From positions 1 to 16,071 of the forward strand of contig JALOPA010000017.1 in assembly GCA_025454125.1 (NCBI GenBank): DNA of 16,071 bases. The letters run 5' to 3'. Position 1 is the first letter of the stretch, and each line of letters starts with the position of its first letter. Position numbers and translations under genes: made by a program. The stretch comes from Thermodesulfobacteriota bacterium (GTDB lineage: Bacteria; Desulfobacterota; DSM-4660; Desulfatiglandales; HGW-15). Of this stretch, positions 14,184 to 16,071 are shown piece after piece. The notes beneath the pieces were generated by a model that saw only the letters and a program-made list of their open reading frames with translations, did not search any database and was not told the DNA's origin.

Positions 14184-15176
14184 CTACCCCCTTTTCGCCT
14201 CTTGTTCCAGTTTCCTGACTTCCTCGGCAGGCTTGATCCATTTCCGGAAGGGATCGATCAGGAACGCCGTGTTGGTGTTGGTCAGTTTCTTGACTTTTTC
14301 GTCGCCGATAACCTTGAGGAACTCTTCCCTGGTCTTGTAGCTCAAGACATATTTTTCCACGTATTCTTTGGTCCCCTCCACGGTCTTGAGCCGGTCGTTC
14401 ATGTAAAACATGTGTTCCTCGTCACTGTCGTGAACGCCCGGAGACCCTGCAGGCCACGCGCTCATGGGCCAATAGACGACCGCATCGACCACCTCACTGA
14501 TCATCCTCGTCAGGTTGGGGAACTGCCTCATGCACCCTGTGTCCACGATATAGTCGGTGACCAGCACGACCTTCTGAGCGGCCCGGGACATCTCAAAGCG
14601 GTTCCATTCCGAACCGATCATGATCCCGTTGCCCGCCGTGTCGGCCAGGGTGACGTGAATGGCGGCCACATCCGGCCTCAGGGAGCGAAAGGCTCCGTAT
14701 TTTTTGCCCGTAAAAGGATCAATGATTTCCGGTGTCTTTCTCGTGCACGGGTATTCGTCGGGGTAGTCTCCCGAGCACCACTGCTGGTCGCAGGAGATGC
14801 TCACGGTCGCGGGCACAAAGGGCCAGTTCATGGCGCCTCCGAAAAACCTCCAGGACATGGCGCCGTTGGAATAGTCCTCGATGATGGTCTGACCGCTCGT
14901 GACCACCCGGTTGAGGCCGTTAGCAAACCCGTAGACCTCCAGACCGGAAAAGCCTACTTCAACGCGTCTGACCGCGCCGACCCCGGCAAGAAGGTTGATT
15001 TGCTGAGACCCGCAGTGGGAGATCATGTCCAGGTTCTTTCTGCCTTGCCGGACCATCTCTCTGCCGAAAGCAATGGTGTCGGCTCCGACCGGATACGCTG
15101 AGCCGTGGGCGTAGGTCATGCCGTCCCAAGTGTACTTGGCTACAGCCTCCTGCATGGAAATTAACTTGTTCAGCAT
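14184..15176 (-). CDS. CoA-transferase alpha subunit (class I, GctA/IpdA-like)
   Basis: A 330-residue partner of the beta subunit downstream. The N-terminus (…DGMTYAHGSAYPVGADTIAFG…, about residues 18-38) and HCGSQQINLLAGVGAVRRVE (about 54-73) match glutaconate-CoA-transferase-type alpha chains, whose length is about 320 residues. The first gene of the pair, it starts at ATG 15176 with GGAGGAGG 7 bases upstream. The frame continues to an ATG at 15245, but that start would lie upstream of the predicted transcript start (near 15208) of the sigma-54 promoter at 15220-15233, so it is rejected. The protein is cysteine- and tryptophan-rich in its middle part (SISCDQQWCSGDYPDEYPC), unlike most homologues I can picture, but the fold regions are intact. 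Confidence 0.92.
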   Translation of the reverse strand: MLNKLISMQEAVAKYTWDGMTYAHGSAYPVGADTIAFGREMVRQGRKNLDMISHCGSQQINLLAGVGAVRRVEVGFSGLEVYGFANGLNRVVTSGQTIIEDYSNGAMSWRFFGGAMNWPFVPATVSISCDQQWCSGDYPDEYPCTRKTPEIIDPFTGKKYGAFRSLRPDVAAIHVTLADTAGNGIMIGSEWNRFEMSRAAQKVVLVTDYIVDTGCMRQFPNLTRMISEVVDAVVYWPMSAWPAGSPGVHDSDEEHMFYMNDRLKTVEGTKEYVEKYVLSYKTREEFLKVIGDEKVKKLTNTNTAFLIDPFRKWIKPAEEVRKLEQEAKRG

Positions 15177-15215
15177 TGGCGTTCCTCCTCCGATTTGATC
15201 CGAATTATCTGCAGA

Positions 15216-15236
15216 TTCTGCAATAGGTATGCCATG
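15216..15236 (-). promoter_or_regulatory. Sigma-54 promoter of the CoA-transferase operon
   Basis: The minus strand reads CATGGCATACCTATTGCAGA. TGGCATA-CCTA-TTGCA matches the consensus except at two positions, with GG (15233-15232) and GC (15221-15220) 10 bases apart. The predicted transcript start near 15208 leaves a leader of about 32 bases. Confidence 0.86.
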
Positions 15237-15402
15237 CTGTTTCACCAGTTCTCAAGGGAAAAGGCTCGATCCGGGGAGGTCAAAATCGACGTTGAAGCCC
15301 CTGAGTCGCGCGGTTCACAAGGATCTTGGCGTCTTCCGCCCTTTCGGAAAAAGAGATTTGGGGCGGTGCGGTTTTCGAGAAAAAGGCGGGGGTTGAAAAT
15401 TG

Positions 15403-15440
15403 TGGTGCAAAATGGCACCGGACAGCTTCAAATTGCACCA
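15403..15440. promoter_or_regulatory. Enhancer-like site upstream of the CoA-transferase operon
   Basis: GGTG-caaaatgg-CACC (15404-15419) agrees with the site at 7979-7994 in 14 of 16 bases. In addition TGGTGCAA (15403-15410) and TTGCACCA (15433-15440) are perfect inverted repeats with centres 30 bp apart. The full site is centred about 180 bp upstream of the GG of the promoter at 15220-15233. Confidence 0.68.
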
Positions 15441-15548
15441 GAGACTTCTTCCCGAGCTGGATTTTAACCGAAGAAGTTTGAAAAAAAGCCGCGTCACATG
15501 GTAAGGGAAAGAGCGCTCCCTGATGAAACCGTGTAGGGTGAGAAAGTC

Positions 15549-16071
15549 ATGGACAGATCCGACGAGACCGACCCCTGGATAAGATCCCTGTGGGTGAGGA
15601 CTCCACCTCCGAGTCTGAAAGACAACACCGCTGACGTCGAGCGCCTGATCAAAGGGATAGGAAAGGAACTCGGCGGCGGAGAGGTGAGGGTGGATCTTCC
15701 CCTTTCAAGGAGGATCCCTTCTTTCTTGCGAGACCAGGGCTATCAGGCGCAAACGGTTCTTTACTTGGGAGTCTCGAACTGGCATCTGGTGGATCTCTTT
15801 TCCCCGGCCGCGGCGAAGGATGTCTGTGGCCTTGCGGTGGACCTCGGAACCTCGGTGATCGCAATCCGTCTTCTGGACCTTGCGACGGGAGACGTGAAAG
15901 GCGAGACTTCCTTTCTCAACCCCCAGATTCAAGCCGGGCCGGACATCCTCACCCGGATTCATTTTGCCGGCAGGGAGGGCGGGCTCCAGGAGCTCCAGAC
16001 GCTGCTCATGGACCGACTCAATAAGGAAATCCATCGCCTGGCGCAGAGCCGGGGGATCTCCATTCAAAGGA
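15549..16071 (+). CDS. RACE-type corrinoid-protein reductive activase (ASKHA ATPase), 5' part, no [2Fe-2S] domain
   Basis: Partial: open at the right edge, 174 residues visible. Residues about 14-90 match the middle/linker domain of RACE proteins (RTPPPSLKDNTADVERLI, then VRVDLPLSRRIPSFLRDQGY). From residue 93 the ASKHA nucleotide-binding domain starts with CGLAVDLGTSVIAIRLLDLA and SFLNPQIQAGPDILTRIHFA, the family's signature. These proteins use ATP to drive reduction of inactive Co(II) corrinoid proteins. Most carry an N-terminal [2Fe-2S] ferredoxin domain; here an in-frame TAG at 15534-15536 lies just upstream of the ATG, and no ferredoxin-like coding is seen in the 370 bases before it, so that domain is missing. 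Electrons would need to come from a separate protein. It shares a control region with the CoA-transferase operon. The target is presumably the corrinoid protein at 5218-5829. Confidence 0.85.
   Translation, partial: MDRSDETDPWIRSLWVRTPPPSLKDNTADVERLIKGIGKELGGGEVRVDLPLSRRIPSFLRDQGYQAQTVLYLGVSNWHLVDLFSPAAAKDVCGLAVDLGTSVIAIRLLDLATGDVKGETSFLNPQIQAGPDILTRIHFAGREGGLQELQTLLMDRLNKEIHRLAQSRGISIQR

Larger units (their letters stand above)
15177..15548. promoter_or_regulatory. Control region between CoA-transferase and RACE genes
   Basis: This 372-base gene-free stretch contains the Shine-Dalgarno of the CoA-transferase alpha gene (15184-15191), a minus-strand sigma-54 promoter (15220-15233), a GGTG-bearing half-site GCGGTGCG (15363-15370), a full GGTG-N8-CACC site (15404-15419), an inverted half-site TTGCACCA (15433-15440) and, just before 15549, AGGGTGAG as a modest ribosome binding site. 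I find no -24/-12 element reading toward the RACE gene. Confidence 0.72.

Noticed and set aside
15177..15245. Longer start for the CoA-transferase alpha subunit
   Set aside because: It would lie upstream of the predicted transcript start near 15208; ATG 15176 has GGAGGAGG at good spacing.
15499..15515. Sigma-54 promoter toward the RACE gene (TGG…GC)
   Set aside because: The GG to GC gap is 11 bases instead of 10 and the -12 box lacks TTGC; no other plus-strand candidate was found in 15361-15548.
1..16071. tRNA, rRNA, CRISPR array, integrase or insertion-sequence transposase
   Set aside because: I found none by reading both strands; the only repeats are the short palindromes and the regulatory sites.

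Overview
The window looks like chromosome from an anaerobic Desulfobacterota (deltaproteobacterial sulfate-reducing or syntrophic) type organism. This is inferred from content: corrinoid methyl transfer, a RACE-type corrinoid activase, polyferredoxin plus GltD/NuoF-like redox genes, a TRAP carboxylate importer, sigma-54 regulation and C-rich dispersed palindromes. No rRNA or tRNA is present to settle it.

Layout. (1) Positions 1-2989, all minus strand: a TauE/SafE-family permease, a small three-helix membrane protein, a four-cluster [4Fe-4S] protein and the start of a GltD-like FAD oxidoreductase that runs off the left edge. (2) 3268-5067, minus: a PAS-PAS-AAA+-HTH sigma-54 activator. (3) 5218-7760, minus: a tight three-gene operon encoding a UroD-family methyltransferase, a pterin-binding methyltransferase and a corrinoid protein, which together form a complete methyl transfer chain to a tetrahydropterin. 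(4) 7761-8448: a divergent control region. (5) 8449-11470, plus: a DctP-DctQ-DctM TRAP transporter, followed at 11632 by a crotonase-family gene. (6) 12559-15176, minus: a secreted HEAT-repeat protein and both subunits of a class I CoA-transferase. (7) 15549 to the right edge, plus: a RACE-type ATPase that reactivates corrinoid proteins and here lacks the usual [2Fe-2S] domain.

How it fits together. I read regions 2-7 as one catabolic and regulatory unit: the TRAP system imports a carboxylate, the CoA-transferase and crotonase act on the acid skeleton, the three methyltransferase components remove a methyl group to tetrahydrofolate, and RACE repairs oxidised corrinoid. This is supported by control sequences found by eye. 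Sigma-54 -24/-12 elements lie ahead of the methyltransferase operon (7849-7862, minus), the TRAP operon (8111-8124, plus) and the CoA-transferase operon (15220-15233, minus). The palindrome GGTG-N8-CACC occurs twice, 31 bp apart, between the first two promoters and once more upstream of the third, as expected for enhancer sites of the linked activator. The substrate is unknown; a methoxylated carboxylic acid is the simplest guess.

Four C-rich palindromic repeats and two clear intrinsic terminators (5140-5176 minus, 12453-12486 bidirectional) punctuate the region.
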